A stretch of 64,000 nucleotides of DNA, from positions 6,531,501 through 6,595,500 of the forward strand of contig NZ_CP121668.1 of NCBI RefSeq assembly GCF_029714425.1, given 5' to 3'. Position 1 is the stretch's first letter. Each line of letters begins with the position of its first letter. Of the stretch, positions 38,024 through 47,343 are shown piece after piece. The translations under genes and the position numbers were made by a program. Under the pieces are notes generated by a model that was not told the origin of the DNA, did not search any database, and saw only the letters and a program-made list of their open reading frames with translations. Source of the DNA: Bradyrhizobium sp. CB2312. GTDB taxonomy: Bacteria; Pseudomonadota; Alphaproteobacteria; Rhizobiales; Xanthobacteraceae.

Positions 38024-38047
38024 ACGGGCTGCGGTGACGCAGCCCGT
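38024..38047. terminator. Hairpin terminator between convergent ppk2 and small exported protein
   Basis: A perfect 10-bp inverted repeat, ACGGGCTGCG and CGCAGCCCGT, with a four-base GTGA loop. It lies between two genes that point at each other, so it can end transcription in both directions. Confidence 0.8.
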
Positions 38048-38070
38048 CTGCTTGAGGATCCGCTCCGGAC

Positions 38071-38505
38071 CTATTTCAGCTGGATCGTGACGCCGCCGAC
38101 CGCGGCCGACACCTCCGCGCCGACCCGGGGACCGCTGAGCTGCAGGATCACGCCATTGGCGTTCTGCAACTGTACGGCACCGGCGCCCGCTGCGACGGCA
38201 CCGCCGGCGCCGCCCACCGCATAAGAGCCTTGGATCGACGCCGGCCCGTTCAGGTTGAGCGCACGGCCGACGAACTTCGTGGTCGACGCCCCGACCGTGA
38301 AGCCGACGCTCATGCCGGAGACGGTGAAGGGATATTTCTTGCCTCTCAGGAGCAGAACGCCCTCGCCGCCGCCGACGCCGACGATGAATCCACCCTTGGT
38401 GAAGACGACGGCGACCTGGCCGGTCTCCGCACGCGCAGTGGAACTGAAACCGGCAACACTCGCCAGCGCGGCAACCAGGACGGCACCGAAGGTCAATTTT
38501 CTCAT
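38071..38505 (-). CDS. Small exported glycine-rich protein (paralogue of 28201-28656)
   Basis: A 144-residue protein with a signal peptide (ending STARA). The mature part repeats the pattern seen at 28201-28656: VVFTKGGFIVGVGGGEGVLLLRGKKYPFTVSGMSVGFTVGASTTKF, then IQGSYAVGGAGGAVAAGAGAVQLQNANGVILQLSGPRVGAEVSAAVGGVTIQLK. Family and function are unknown. It starts 14 bases after the stop of the AspT-type antiporter gene and is probably the last gene of the decarboxylase-antiporter operon. Confidence 0.72.
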   Translation of the reverse strand: MRKLTFGAVLVAALASVAGFSSTARAETGQVAVVFTKGGFIVGVGGGEGVLLLRGKKYPFTVSGMSVGFTVGASTTKFVGRALNLNGPASIQGSYAVGGAGGAVAAGAGAVQLQNANGVILQLSGPRVGAEVSAAVGGVTIQLK

Positions 38506-38519
38506 GACGTTTCTTTCTC

Positions 38520-40220
38520 CTATTGAGCCAGGATCATCGCGAAGTAACCGAACACCGTGAGCAGGATGCCCGAGACGGCATAGCCGACCGGGAAGCCGAT
38601 CCACGGCACGGAGCTCTGGATCTCGACCGCGGCCTCGCGGCATGGGCCGGAATGCGAGCGCGCGCCCGCAACGCCGCCCATCAGCACGGCCGGGTTGATC
38701 TTGAAGACGTGATAGCCGATCGCCCAGACGATGAAGGGCGGGATGGTGCAGGCAATGAAGCCGACGAGGAAGATCTTCAGCGCCACCGCACCGGTGAGCT
38801 GCGCCAGCAGGCCTGCGCCGGCGTTGATGCCGACGATGGCGACGAAGACGATGAGGCCAAGATCCTCCAGCACGTTGCGGGCCGCGTTCGGCGTGTTGCC
38901 GAAGAAGCGAAGCCGCGACACCACCGAGGACACGATCACGCCCGACAGCAACAGGCCGCCGGCATTGCCGAGGCCGATCTTGGCCCCGAACGCCGGGAAC
39001 TCGATCATGCCGATCAGGAAGCCGATGATCATGCCAACGGCAAGCGTGAGCAGATCGGTCGAGGTGTTGGCGCGCGCGATGCGGCCCCACATCTCGCCGA
39101 GCTCGTTAACGGCGGACTTCAGGCCGACCACCGAGACGATGTCCATGCGCTCCAGCTTGGTCTTGAGACCGGCCGGAATCTGCACGCCGCCGCGCTCGAC
39201 CTTGGTGACCTGCAACTGGCCGGCGATCGCGGTGTCGCGGAAGGACTCGAAGGTGCGTCCCACCATCTCCTTGTTGGTGACGAGAATCTCCGCCTGGTCC
39301 ATGGGGATGCCCAGCGTCTTGGCATCGGCGACCTCCGGACCGATCAGGCCCATCTTCTCGGTGAGGTGCTCGGTCGAACCGCCAAGAGCGACAACGTCGC
39401 CCTTTTGCAGCACGAATTCGGGATCGGCTCCTTGCGGCACGCCGTTGCGGCCCACATTGACGATCCGGTATTCCGGATTGATCGCGCGGAACTTGGCGAT
39501 GCTCACGCCGACCGTCGCCGGATTTTCCAGCCGGTAGGCCCGCAGACCGAACTGGCGATAGCCGGTCAAGCCGCCGCCTTCGAGATCCTTGACGCCGAAT
39601 TCCGTCTCATACTGCTTCGCGGCGGCCCTGGCATCGACGCCCCACCAGCGCGGCAGATATTTGCAGATCAGGATGATGCCGACGGTACCCCAGATGTAGG
39701 TGATGCCGTAGGACAGCGCGATCATGCCGGAGGCTTCCTCGGGCTTCATGCCCTCCGGCAATTTGACGACACCGGACGTAATCGCCTGCTCCGCGGAGCC
39801 GATCGCGGCCGACATGGTCTGCGATCCCGCAAGCATGCCGCCGGCCGCACCGGTCGGCAGTGCGAACAGTTTCGCGCCGATGACGACAAGGGCGAGGCCG
39901 ATCACACTCGACACCAAGGCCAGCAGACAGAATTTGAGGCCGTCGCCTCTCAGGCTGTTGATGAATGACGGTCCGACACGCAGGCCTACACCATACATGA
40001 AGAGATAGTAGAACAGGCTCTTGGCGAAATTGTTCAGCTCGAGCTTCACGCCGTAAGTAGAGGCCCACACCGACAGGCCGGCGCCGACCACGATGGCGCC
40101 GGCGACCATGCCGAGGCCGTAACCCTTGATGCTGGCCCGGCCGATATAGACGGCGAGACCGACGACGAAGAACAGCAGCAGATACGGGTTCTGCTGGAGG
40201 AACGTGAAAAACGCGTGCAT
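38520..40220 (-). CDS. AspT/YidE-type antiporter
   Basis: A 566-residue membrane protein of the aspartate:alanine exchanger (AAE) type. Two YidE/YbjL membrane halves (about residues 1-160 and 385-566) flank two soluble TrkA_C-like domains (LENPATVGVSIAKFRAINPEYRIVNVGRNG; MDQAEILVTNKEMVGRTF). The halves share motifs such as GLRVGPSF and GINAGAGL, and GSQTMSAAIGSAEQAI. It follows the decarboxylase gene closely (18 bases), so it may exchange the amino acid for its decarboxylation product. ATG 40220 has a GGAGGGG site. The true substrate is unknown. Confidence 0.87.
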   Translation of the reverse strand: MHAFFTFLQQNPYLLLFFVVGLAVYIGRASIKGYGLGMVAGAIVVGAGLSVWASTYGVKLELNNFAKSLFYYLFMYGVGLRVGPSFINSLRGDGLKFCLLALVSSVIGLALVVIGAKLFALPTGAAGGMLAGSQTMSAAIGSAEQAITSGVVKLPEGMKPEEASGMIALSYGITYIWGTVGIILICKYLPRWWGVDARAAAKQYETEFGVKDLEGGGLTGYRQFGLRAYRLENPATVGVSIAKFRAINPEYRIVNVGRNGVPQGADPEFVLQKGDVVALGGSTEHLTEKMGLIGPEVADAKTLGIPMDQAEILVTNKEMVGRTFESFRDTAIAGQLQVTKVERGGVQIPAGLKTKLERMDIVSVVGLKSAVNELGEMWGRIARANTSTDLLTLAVGMIIGFLIGMIEFPAFGAKIGLGNAGGLLLSGVIVSSVVSRLRFFGNTPNAARNVLEDLGLIVFVAIVGINAGAGLLAQLTGAVALKIFLVGFIACTIPPFIVWAIGYHVFKINPAVLMGGVAGARSHSGPCREAAVEIQSSVPWIGFPVGYAVSGILLTVFGYFAMILAQ

Positions 40221-40238
40221 GGTCGTCCCCTCCAAGTC

Positions 40239-42992
40239 CTATGACGCGGCCTTGAGCTTGGGCTGCGCACCAGGCTTCGGCCGGCCGAGCTTCGCCAAGG
40301 CTTCCGTGCGCACGAGCTTCAGGCCTTCCTTGGCGTCGTAGCCGTGGATCTCCTTCACATCGAGCTTGCGCATGAAGTCGATGGTCTCCTGGGTGATCAC
40401 CTGTCCGGGCACCATGATCGGGAAGCCCGGCGGATACGGGATCACGAAGTTCGCCGAGACGAGTTCGGGGCCGGCCTTCAGACGCCGATCGATCTCGGGA
40501 TCGTTGAGGCGGATGTGCTCACAGCCGGCGACGTCATAGGCGGCATAGAAGCCGGTGCGGATATCGCCCTCGTTGGTCTTGCTGCCGGCATCGCCGCGGA
40601 AGCTCGGATGGAAATGCGAGAAGTTCGGCAGGTCGGGCACGTCGGTCATCAGGCTCTTGACCCGCGCCTCGAAGGTCTTCTTCGCGTTGGCGCCGCCCTG
40701 CGCGAGCCCGCGATCGACCTCGCCCGCGATCTCGGCGAGGACGCGCACGAGATGCGCGACGTCGCTGCGGGTGTTGTTGATGTTGGACTGGAGCAGAACC
40801 GAGTTGCGCGAGGTCTTGTTGACCTGGATGTTGTACTCGTTGGCCAGGATGCCCTTGAACTGGGTGCCGTCATAGCCGGCCATGCCGCACACCAGCGTCA
40901 TGCGGGTCGGATCGAGGCAGAACTCGTCCTCGTCGAGGCTCTTCAGCGTATTGACCCAGTTCACGCCGGCCGCGAGATAGTCCGTGAAGCCGCTCTGGCG
41001 ATACTGCGCCGGCACCATGGCGTCGGCACTGAGCACGCGGAAATATTTCGAGATCAGCGGATTATTGTTGACCGCCTGGCGGATGGCGAAAGCGATCTCC
41101 ATCGCGTTGGCGACGAGGCCGTAACCCTCAAGCTCCATCTGCCGCCGCGAAATATCGAGGCTTGCGATCAGCTGCTGGTTCGGGCTGGTGGAGGCGTGCG
41201 TGAACACGGCTTCCTTGAACTGCTGCTCGACGGTGTGGAATTCGACGTCCTTGACCGAGAGCATGGAGCCCTGCCGGATCGCCGACATCGACTTGTGGGT
41301 CGAGTTGGTCTGGTAGACGCGCAGCCGAATCTGCCTGGGATCGGGAATGAGCCGGGTCTTGAGCAGTACCTCGTCCGACGGGTTCTTGCCGAGCTCGGCC
41401 TGCTGCTTCTCATAGGCCGCGACCGATTTGGGATCGCGCATCCAGGCTTCGATCTCGTTGGCCGCACCCATCGCGGTGCGCCGGCGCAGGAACGGCGAGA
41501 AGCGCGCGAAGCCGAACCAGGCCTCGTCCCACAGGAAGATCAGGTCCGGCTTGATGGCGAGACATTCCTCCATCACCCGGCGGGTGTTGTAGATGTGGCC
41601 ATCGAAGGTGCAATTGGTGAGATCGACCATCTTGACGCGGTCGAGCCGGCCGTCGGCCTTGGCGCCGAGCAGCGCCTGCTTGATCGTCTTCAGCGGCACC
41701 GCGCCGTACATCGAATATTCCGTCATCGGGAAGGCTTCGACGTAGAGCGGCTGCGCGCCGGCCAGTACCATGCCGTAATGGTGCGACTTGTGGCAGTTGC
41801 GATCGACGATCGCGATGTCGCCGGGCGCGAGCAACGCCTGCACCGCCATCTTGTTCGAGGTCGAGGTGCCGTTGGTGACGAAGAAGACGCGATCGGCGCC
41901 GAGCGCCCTCGCCGCCTTCTCCTGCGCCTTTTTGATGTTGCCGGTCGGCTCCAGCATGCTGTCGAGACCGCCGGTGGTGGCGCTGCTCTCGGCCAGGAAC
42001 AGGTTCGGGCCGTAGAACTCGCCCATGTCGCGGATCCAGTCCGACTTGAAGATGGACTTGCCGCGGGCGATCGGCAGCGCGTGGAAGGTCCCGATCGGGC
42101 GCTGCGCATATTTCTTGAGATTGTCGAAGAACGGCGTGTCGTAACGATCCTGGATGCCTTCGAGGATCGACAGATGCAGCTCAAGCAATTCCTCAACCGA
42201 ATAGAAGATGCGGCGGACGACGTTGGCTTCCGGATTGCCCGCAAGTTCTTCAACGTCGCGGTTCGAGATCATGTAAAGGTCGAGCTCGGGCCTGACGCGC
42301 TTGATGATCTGGGCGAGCCGCAGCGCGGACGCGTCGGTTTCCTCGTTGAGACCGGCGGCAGCCATGATCGAGCGCAGCACCGGCGCATCGTGCCGCGAGC
42401 GCAGGCCAAAGCCCTCGTTGATGATGACCGCGGCGATGTTGGGGTTGAGCATGGTCGCGCAGAAGGCATCTTCCAGGCTGCCGACGATGACGGGCTCATA
42501 GACGAACGCATCGACCGGCCGCCGCAGCTTGCGCCATTCGGCCGCCAGCGCCGGCCAATGGCTGGATGATACGCCCGTCACGATCAGGGTTTCGAAATAG
42601 GGCCGGCGTGTGGTGTGCGCGCCGAAGCTCGGCGGCACCAGTTCGGCGACGTCGCCATTGCCGTCGTCCTTCGCGCTCCAGTCGCCGGCATGCTGGCGGA
42701 AGGATCGCGTCGACAGCGCTTGGGCGATCCTTGTCGCGAGGGTGAACGAGGTTGCTCCATCGCCCGCGGCCGCGGCCTCCCGCAGCGCCGCCATCAACTG
42801 CATACCGGGATAACCGTGAAACTCCTCGGTGACCGAGAGATCGGCCAGCGCCGCGTCGAAGGCCGCGCGATTGCCCACCCGGGCCCAGGTCTTGGCGGCC
42901 TCGACCAGATCACGCCAATCGTCTGCCCGCGCGCCGGGTCCGGAAAAGAACTGGTCAATGCGCTTGTGCGCGGCCTTGGGCTCTTTGGACAT
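40239..42992 (-). CDS. Orn/Lys/Arg-type PLP decarboxylase (large)
   Basis: A 917-residue fold-type I PLP enzyme. After an N-terminal helical extension of about 120 residues comes a receiver-like wing domain (VDAFVYEPVIVGSLEDAFCATMLNPNIAAVIINEG). The major domain has FFVTNGTSTSNKMAVQALLAPGDIAIVDRNCHKSHHYG, LIFLWDEAWFGFARF, and the PLP-binding Lys567 in TNSTHKSMSA. The C-terminal domain carries FAIPYPPGFP-like VIPYPPGFPIMVPGQ. It is longer than the usual 710-760 residues of this family because of the extension. It shares an operon with an AspT-type antiporter. The amino-acid substrate cannot be told from sequence. FixK-like box upstream. Confidence 0.9.
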   Translation of the reverse strand: MSKEPKAAHKRIDQFFSGPGARADDWRDLVEAAKTWARVGNRAAFDAALADLSVTEEFHGYPGMQLMAALREAAAAGDGATSFTLATRIAQALSTRSFRQHAGDWSAKDDGNGDVAELVPPSFGAHTTRRPYFETLIVTGVSSSHWPALAAEWRKLRRPVDAFVYEPVIVGSLEDAFCATMLNPNIAAVIINEGFGLRSRHDAPVLRSIMAAAGLNEETDASALRLAQIIKRVRPELDLYMISNRDVEELAGNPEANVVRRIFYSVEELLELHLSILEGIQDRYDTPFFDNLKKYAQRPIGTFHALPIARGKSIFKSDWIRDMGEFYGPNLFLAESSATTGGLDSMLEPTGNIKKAQEKAARALGADRVFFVTNGTSTSNKMAVQALLAPGDIAIVDRNCHKSHHYGMVLAGAQPLYVEAFPMTEYSMYGAVPLKTIKQALLGAKADGRLDRVKMVDLTNCTFDGHIYNTRRVMEECLAIKPDLIFLWDEAWFGFARFSPFLRRRTAMGAANEIEAWMRDPKSVAAYEKQQAELGKNPSDEVLLKTRLIPDPRQIRLRVYQTNSTHKSMSAIRQGSMLSVKDVEFHTVEQQFKEAVFTHASTSPNQQLIASLDISRRQMELEGYGLVANAMEIAFAIRQAVNNNPLISKYFRVLSADAMVPAQYRQSGFTDYLAAGVNWVNTLKSLDEDEFCLDPTRMTLVCGMAGYDGTQFKGILANEYNIQVNKTSRNSVLLQSNINNTRSDVAHLVRVLAEIAGEVDRGLAQGGANAKKTFEARVKSLMTDVPDLPNFSHFHPSFRGDAGSKTNEGDIRTGFYAAYDVAGCEHIRLNDPEIDRRLKAGPELVSANFVIPYPPGFPIMVPGQVITQETIDFMRKLDVKEIHGYDAKEGLKLVRTEALAKLGRPKPGAQPKLKAAS

Positions 42993-43058
42993 GACTCTCT
43001 CCCGCTTCCTTTGGGGCAAAGGTGATGCGGGATCGTGAGTGCGGCTCCGCTCGCTCCA

Positions 43059-43072
43059 TTGATCCAAGTCAA
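43059..43072. promoter_or_regulatory. FixK/FNR-like box (one mismatch)
   Basis: TTGAT-ccaa-GTCAA, one base off consensus. Its centre is about 73 bases before the decarboxylase start at 42992, giving a predicted transcription start near 43024. Confidence 0.65.
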
Positions 43073-43129
43073 CGGTCGCATGCATTCTGACGCGCAATGC
43101 CACGCCGTTCGCATCGCAACAGGACGGCG

Positions 43130-44827
43130 TCAGGCCGTGCGTTGCGCAGTTGCCGCCTGATCGTCGCCGAGCAAGCTGTCGAGCGACCGCAGCCATTGGC
43201 CGCTATCGGTCTTCTCCGCGAGCCCTTCGGAACGCAGGAGGTCGCGGAGCTGCGCATGCGCGCCGACGATGCAGAGGGTCACTTTGCGCGACGCAAGTTC
43301 GTCATGCAGCTCGTGCAGCATCCGCGCACCCGCCAGATCGATATAGGGCGAGGCCGAGAGATCGCAGGCCACCAGCCGGACGCCAGACGATTTTTCCAGC
43401 GCGACCCGGACGGTTTCCAGGATCGTCTCAGCATTGATGTAGAGCAGCGACGCCTCGGGGCGGAAAGCGATGATGCCGACCAGCGGCTCGACGTCTTCAT
43501 GCCTTGCGCTGTCCGAATAACGGCCGCTGCCAGGCAAGCGGCCGAGGACGTTCGGCCGCGAGGCCCGCGCCAGCAGCAGGAAGATCGAGGCGATCGAGGC
43601 CAGCAGGACGCCCTGGAGGATGCCGAGCAGGAGCACGGAGCCCAGGGCAATCGCCGCCGCGTAGAAATCGATCCGGCTGACCTGCCACATGCGCAGCAGC
43701 GCACGAACATCGACCAGCCTGTAGACGGCAGCAAAAACGATCGCCGCCAGCACCGCCTTGGGCAGATTGGTCAATAGTCCCGTGAAGAACAGCAGGCACA
43801 GCCCGAGTGCCACCGAGCAGATCACCAGCGCCAGCGGCGTGCGCGCGCCGGCATTGTCGTTGACCGCCGATTGCGACAAACCGCCGGCGACGGGATAGCC
43901 GTGACCAAAGGCCGCAGCGAGGTTCGCCGCGCCCAATCCCAAAAACTCCTGGCGAACGTCGAGCGGATAACCATGCTTGGCGGCGAAGCTGCGGGCCGCC
44001 GACACGCCTTCGATATAGGCCAGCAGCACGCAACCCGCCGCGAGCGGAAAGAGATCGTCGAACTCCAGCAGGCCGAATGTCGGGATGCCGAGCGCTGGCA
44101 ACCCCTCCGGTATCTTCCCAGTAACGGGCACACCGAGGGCGGGAAGGCCGAGGACTGTTGCCACAATGATCGCGAGCGCAACGATGGTGATGCCGACCGG
44201 CTTGCCCGGCAAACGCCGCTCGCCGACGAGAAGCAGCAGGAGCGCGACGACGCCGATGCCGAGCACGAGCGGATGGATGGCGCCGACCTGCCCGGCCAGC
44301 TTGATGGCGCGATCGAAGAAATTGTGGCCGCCGCCGGGAACGCCCAGCAGGCTCGGCAGCTGGCTCATGATGATGGTGAGCCCGGCCCCGGCCTTGAAGC
44401 CGACCAGGATGCTGTCGCTGACGAGGCGGACCAGCACGCTCAGCTTGAACAGCCAGGCGATGAAGCACAGCACCGCCACGGCAAAGGCCGCAAGGCTTGC
44501 GATCTGCGCATAGCGCACCGCATCGCCTCCGGCGAGCGCGCCGACGGTTGCGGCGATCATCAGCGAGATTGCCGAGGTCGGGCCGATCGCGAGCTGGCGC
44601 GAGGCCCCGAGCAGGGCATAGCCGATACCGCCGAGCATGTAGCCGTAGACGCCGACCTGCGGCGGCAGCCCGGCGAGCGCGGCATAAGCGAGCGAGACCG
44701 GAATGGCGTAGGCGGCGAGCGTGATGCCGGCGATGGCATCGGACGGCAGCCATTCGCGCCGATAGGTTGCAAGCCATTCGGCCGGTGGAAAGAACCGCGT
44801 CCAGGCCGGATTGGACGGAGTGTTCAT
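43130..44827 (-). CDS. SulP family anion transporter with STAS domain
   Basis: A 565-residue SulP transporter. The membrane part begins LPSDAIAGITLAAYAIPVSLAYAALAGLPPQVGVYGYMLG and includes GGLSQSAVNDNAGARTPLALVI, both typical of the family. The last 120 residues form a STAS domain (VRLVACDLSASPYIDLAGARMLHELHDELASRKVTLCIVG). SulP proteins move sulfate, bicarbonate or carboxylates; the substrate here is unknown. The start overlaps the stop of the YoaK-type gene (ATGA at 44824-44827), so the two are co-translated. Confidence 0.9.
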   Translation of the reverse strand: MNTPSNPAWTRFFPPAEWLATYRREWLPSDAIAGITLAAYAIPVSLAYAALAGLPPQVGVYGYMLGGIGYALLGASRQLAIGPTSAISLMIAATVGALAGGDAVRYAQIASLAAFAVAVLCFIAWLFKLSVLVRLVSDSILVGFKAGAGLTIIMSQLPSLLGVPGGGHNFFDRAIKLAGQVGAIHPLVLGIGVVALLLLLVGERRLPGKPVGITIVALAIIVATVLGLPALGVPVTGKIPEGLPALGIPTFGLLEFDDLFPLAAGCVLLAYIEGVSAARSFAAKHGYPLDVRQEFLGLGAANLAAAFGHGYPVAGGLSQSAVNDNAGARTPLALVICSVALGLCLLFFTGLLTNLPKAVLAAIVFAAVYRLVDVRALLRMWQVSRIDFYAAAIALGSVLLLGILQGVLLASIASIFLLLARASRPNVLGRLPGSGRYSDSARHEDVEPLVGIIAFRPEASLLYINAETILETVRVALEKSSGVRLVACDLSASPYIDLAGARMLHELHDELASRKVTLCIVGAHAQLRDLLRSEGLAEKTDSGQWLRSLDSLLGDDQAATAQRTA

Positions 44828-45507
44828 CGCCCCTCCCCCGCACGTGGCATCGCTTCGCAGCGCAAGAGGACAATCAGCAGCGCGACCACGGGAATGCCGA
44901 GCGCGAGGTTGGGAAGGGCCTTGGTGGCGAAGGCACCCGCGGCCGCGCCGCAGCCGAACACCGCACACAGCGCGAAGAAGATGGCCGACTTGCGCAGCGT
45001 CCCGAACGGCGCTCCGCCATGGACGACCGCAAAGAGGTTCTCGACGAACTGACGCATGTTGCCGGTGATCATCACCGTGCTGCAAACGGTTCCCTCGACC
45101 TTGACGAACATCGCCGCCTGTATCGCCGCGACCATGGAAATGCCGAGCGTTCCGGCGAGGTCCGGCAGGCGGTTGTGCAGGATGCCGATCGTGATCAAGA
45201 ACAGGATCTCGACCAGGGTGCCGAGTGCGCTGGCCCGATTCCCGGCAGCACGGCGAAGCCAGGCGGCGACCACGATACCGACGGTGAAGGCCAGGATCGG
45301 CGGCACGAAGTGCAAGGCCTCCGCCCAATTGCCGGCCATCGCATAGACCCAGAGGAAGATCACGTTCGCGGTCTGCGCATTCGCCATCACGCCGTGGATG
45401 ATCCAGGTATAGGCGTCGATATAGCCGCCGGTGAAGGCGAGCAGCATGACGATCTCGACCGTTTCATCGCGGCGCACCGCGCCGGCAGCGACGTCCAGAG
45501 TACTCAT
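44824..45507 (-). CDS. YoaK/DUF1275 family membrane protein
   Basis: A 227-residue protein with about six helices. Family features: MLLAFTGGYIDAYTWIIHGVMANAQTANVIFL at the start, AFTVGIVVAAWLRR, and FVKVEGTVCSTVMITGNMRQFVENLF in the middle. DUF1275 proteins are predicted inner-membrane proteins of unknown function. ATG 45507 is taken; an ATG at 45534 is also possible. The perfect FixK-like box at 45574 is about 73 bases upstream and is shared with the divergent antiporter gene. Confidence 0.88.
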   Translation of the reverse strand: MSTLDVAAGAVRRDETVEIVMLLAFTGGYIDAYTWIIHGVMANAQTANVIFLWVYAMAGNWAEALHFVPPILAFTVGIVVAAWLRRAAGNRASALGTLVEILFLITIGILHNRLPDLAGTLGISMVAAIQAAMFVKVEGTVCSTVMITGNMRQFVENLFAVVHGGAPFGTLRKSAIFFALCAVFGCGAAAGAFATKALPNLALGIPVVALLIVLLRCEAMPRAGEGR

Positions 45508-45573
45508 GTCGGCAATGAGGGCTGTCGCAAACACTTCATCATGTCATAGGCCTTGCCTCGCCCGAGCCGGGGC

Positions 45574-45587
45574 TTGATCTGGATCAA
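45574..45587. promoter_or_regulatory. FixK/FNR-like box, perfect
   Basis: TTGAT-ctgg-ATCAA, perfect match, between the divergent YoaK-type gene (45507) and second AspT-type antiporter (45644). Its centre is about 73 and 63 bases from these starts, so it can serve both sides. Confidence 0.75.
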
Positions 45588-45643
45588 GCAATCCCGCCGG
45601 GCGGCCAATCAAATCGCGGCAAAGCGCCGGGGGAAATGCGACC

Positions 45644-47332
45644 ATGGATACCGTCAGGTGGATCATCGCCACCGCACCGGAGATCTTCCTGCTGCTGGCC
45701 ATTGCGATCGGCACCATTCTCGGCCGCATCAGGATTCGCGGCTTCTCGATCGGCACCACCGCCTGCGTCCTGATCGTCGCCGTCCTGATCGGACAGCTCG
45801 GCAGCTTCTCCTTCCCGCCGGTCCTGCGCGCGATCCTGTTCAGCCTCTTCGTCTTCACCATCGGCTACCGGTCAGGACCGGAATTCTTCGCCTCGCTGAG
45901 CGTGCGGACCCTGGCGCAGGTCGTGCTGGCGCTGGTGATCGGCGCGACGGGTCTCGTGCTCGTGCTGATCTTCGCCCATGCGTTCAAGCTCGATACCGGA
46001 ACGGCCGCAGGTCTCACCGCCGGCGCGCTGACGCAATCCTCGGTGATCGGCACCGCCTCGGGCGCACTGGCGCAGCTCGGCCTGCCTGCCGACGTGCTCA
46101 AGCAGCAGGAAGCCAATATCGCGGCCGGCTATGCCGTGACCTATGTGCTCGGCTACATCCTGACGCTGCTGTTCGTTCCGTTCGTCGCGCCGCGGCTGAT
46201 GCGGATCGATCTCAAGGCGGAGGCGAAGAAGCTCGAGGCGGAGCTTGCCGGCGGCGTGCCGGCGAAAACGGACAACCTCTCCTATCGCAAGTTCCAGGCC
46301 CGGGCCTATCGCGTCTCGGCCGCAGCGGGTCGCACAGTCGAGGCCATCGAGACGGAGATCGGCCGCCGTACCATCGTCGAGCGGATCGTCCGCCGCGGCG
46401 CCGACATCGCGCCGCACCGCGACACCTTGCTCGAGGCGAACGACGACATCGTCCTGACCGGCCCGACTGCGGCCATCGTCGCGGCGGAGCCCACAATCGG
46501 CGAGGAGATCGACGCCGACGCGCTGTTGCAGAGCCTGCCCGGCAACGTCATCGAGGTGCTCGTGGAGAACCGCAAGCTGCATGGCCGCTCGATCCGCGAG
46601 GTCGCCGAGATCGTCGGCGACAGCGCGCGCGGCGTGTTCCTGCGTGCTCTCACGCGGATGGGCCGCGAGGTGCCGCTCGGGCCCGACACGCGCGTCTATA
46701 TCGGCGATGTCATGACGCTGGTCGGCAGCACCAACAACATCGCGCGGGCCACAGTGCAGGTCGGCCACGCATTGAACGCAAGCGATCGCACCGACATCGC
46801 CTTCCTTGCCACCGGCATCGCCGTCGGCCTTCTGGCCGGCCTTGCCAGCGTCAAGGTCGGCGGGGTCGCCTTGACGCTCGGTGGTGGCGGCGGCGCGCTG
46901 ATCGCGGGCCTCGTCTGCGGCTGGCTGCGCTCGCGCAAGCCGACCATGGGCGCGATGCCGCCGGCGGCGCAGCAGACGTTGAGCGACATCGGCCTTGGCG
47001 GCTTCATCGCGGCGATCGGGCTTGGCAACGGCCTTGCCGCCTGGTCGGCGATCCAGGCCCATGGCCTGCTGCTGGTGGGCATGGGCATCGTCGTCACGCT
47101 GATCCCGATGACGGTCGGAACGCTGGTCGCCTATTACCTGCTGCGCATGAACCCGGTCGTGACCTGCGGGGCGCTGGCCGGCGCCATGACGGTCGATGCT
47201 GCCGTCACCGGCGCCTGCGATGTCGCCGAGAGCCAGACGCCGGTGCTCGGCGTCGCCGTGCCCTACGCGGTCGGCAATGTCGTGCTGACGGTGCTCGGCC
47301 CGATCGTCGTGGCCGCTACGTTTTCGGGATGA
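45644..47332 (+). CDS. Second AspT/YidE-type antiporter
   Basis: A 562-residue membrane protein of the same layout as the one at 38520-40220: two YidE/YbjL membrane halves around a pair of TrkA_C-like domains (KFQARAYRVSAAAGRTVEAIETEIG; GNVIEVLVENRKLHGRSIREVAEIVG). Motifs include GYRSGPEFF, AGALTQSSVIGTASGAL, and the late GLGNGLAAW and GAMTVDAAVTGACDVAES. It differs clearly in sequence from the first copy, so it may carry a different substrate. It is followed after 11 bases by an exported hydrolase gene. A perfect FixK-like box is upstream. Confidence 0.87.
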   Translation: MDTVRWIIATAPEIFLLLAIAIGTILGRIRIRGFSIGTTACVLIVAVLIGQLGSFSFPPVLRAILFSLFVFTIGYRSGPEFFASLSVRTLAQVVLALVIGATGLVLVLIFAHAFKLDTGTAAGLTAGALTQSSVIGTASGALAQLGLPADVLKQQEANIAAGYAVTYVLGYILTLLFVPFVAPRLMRIDLKAEAKKLEAELAGGVPAKTDNLSYRKFQARAYRVSAAAGRTVEAIETEIGRRTIVERIVRRGADIAPHRDTLLEANDDIVLTGPTAAIVAAEPTIGEEIDADALLQSLPGNVIEVLVENRKLHGRSIREVAEIVGDSARGVFLRALTRMGREVPLGPDTRVYIGDVMTLVGSTNNIARATVQVGHALNASDRTDIAFLATGIAVGLLAGLASVKVGGVALTLGGGGGALIAGLVCGWLRSRKPTMGAMPPAAQQTLSDIGLGGFIAAIGLGNGLAAWSAIQAHGLLLVGMGIVVTLIPMTVGTLVAYYLLRMNPVVTCGALAGAMTVDAAVTGACDVAESQTPVLGVAVPYAVGNVVLTVLGPIVVAATFSG

Positions 47333-47343
47333 AGGAGGGCGCG

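Noticed and set aside
40344..42569. 741-codon open frame on the plus strand
   Set aside because: Antisense to the decarboxylase gene with its PLP motifs; no supporting features.
45553..47343. 5' two thirds of a long plus-strand frame that continues into the exported hydrolase
   Set aside because: This part overlaps the AspT-type antiporter in another frame and has no protein-like pattern. Only the part from ATG 47344 is real.
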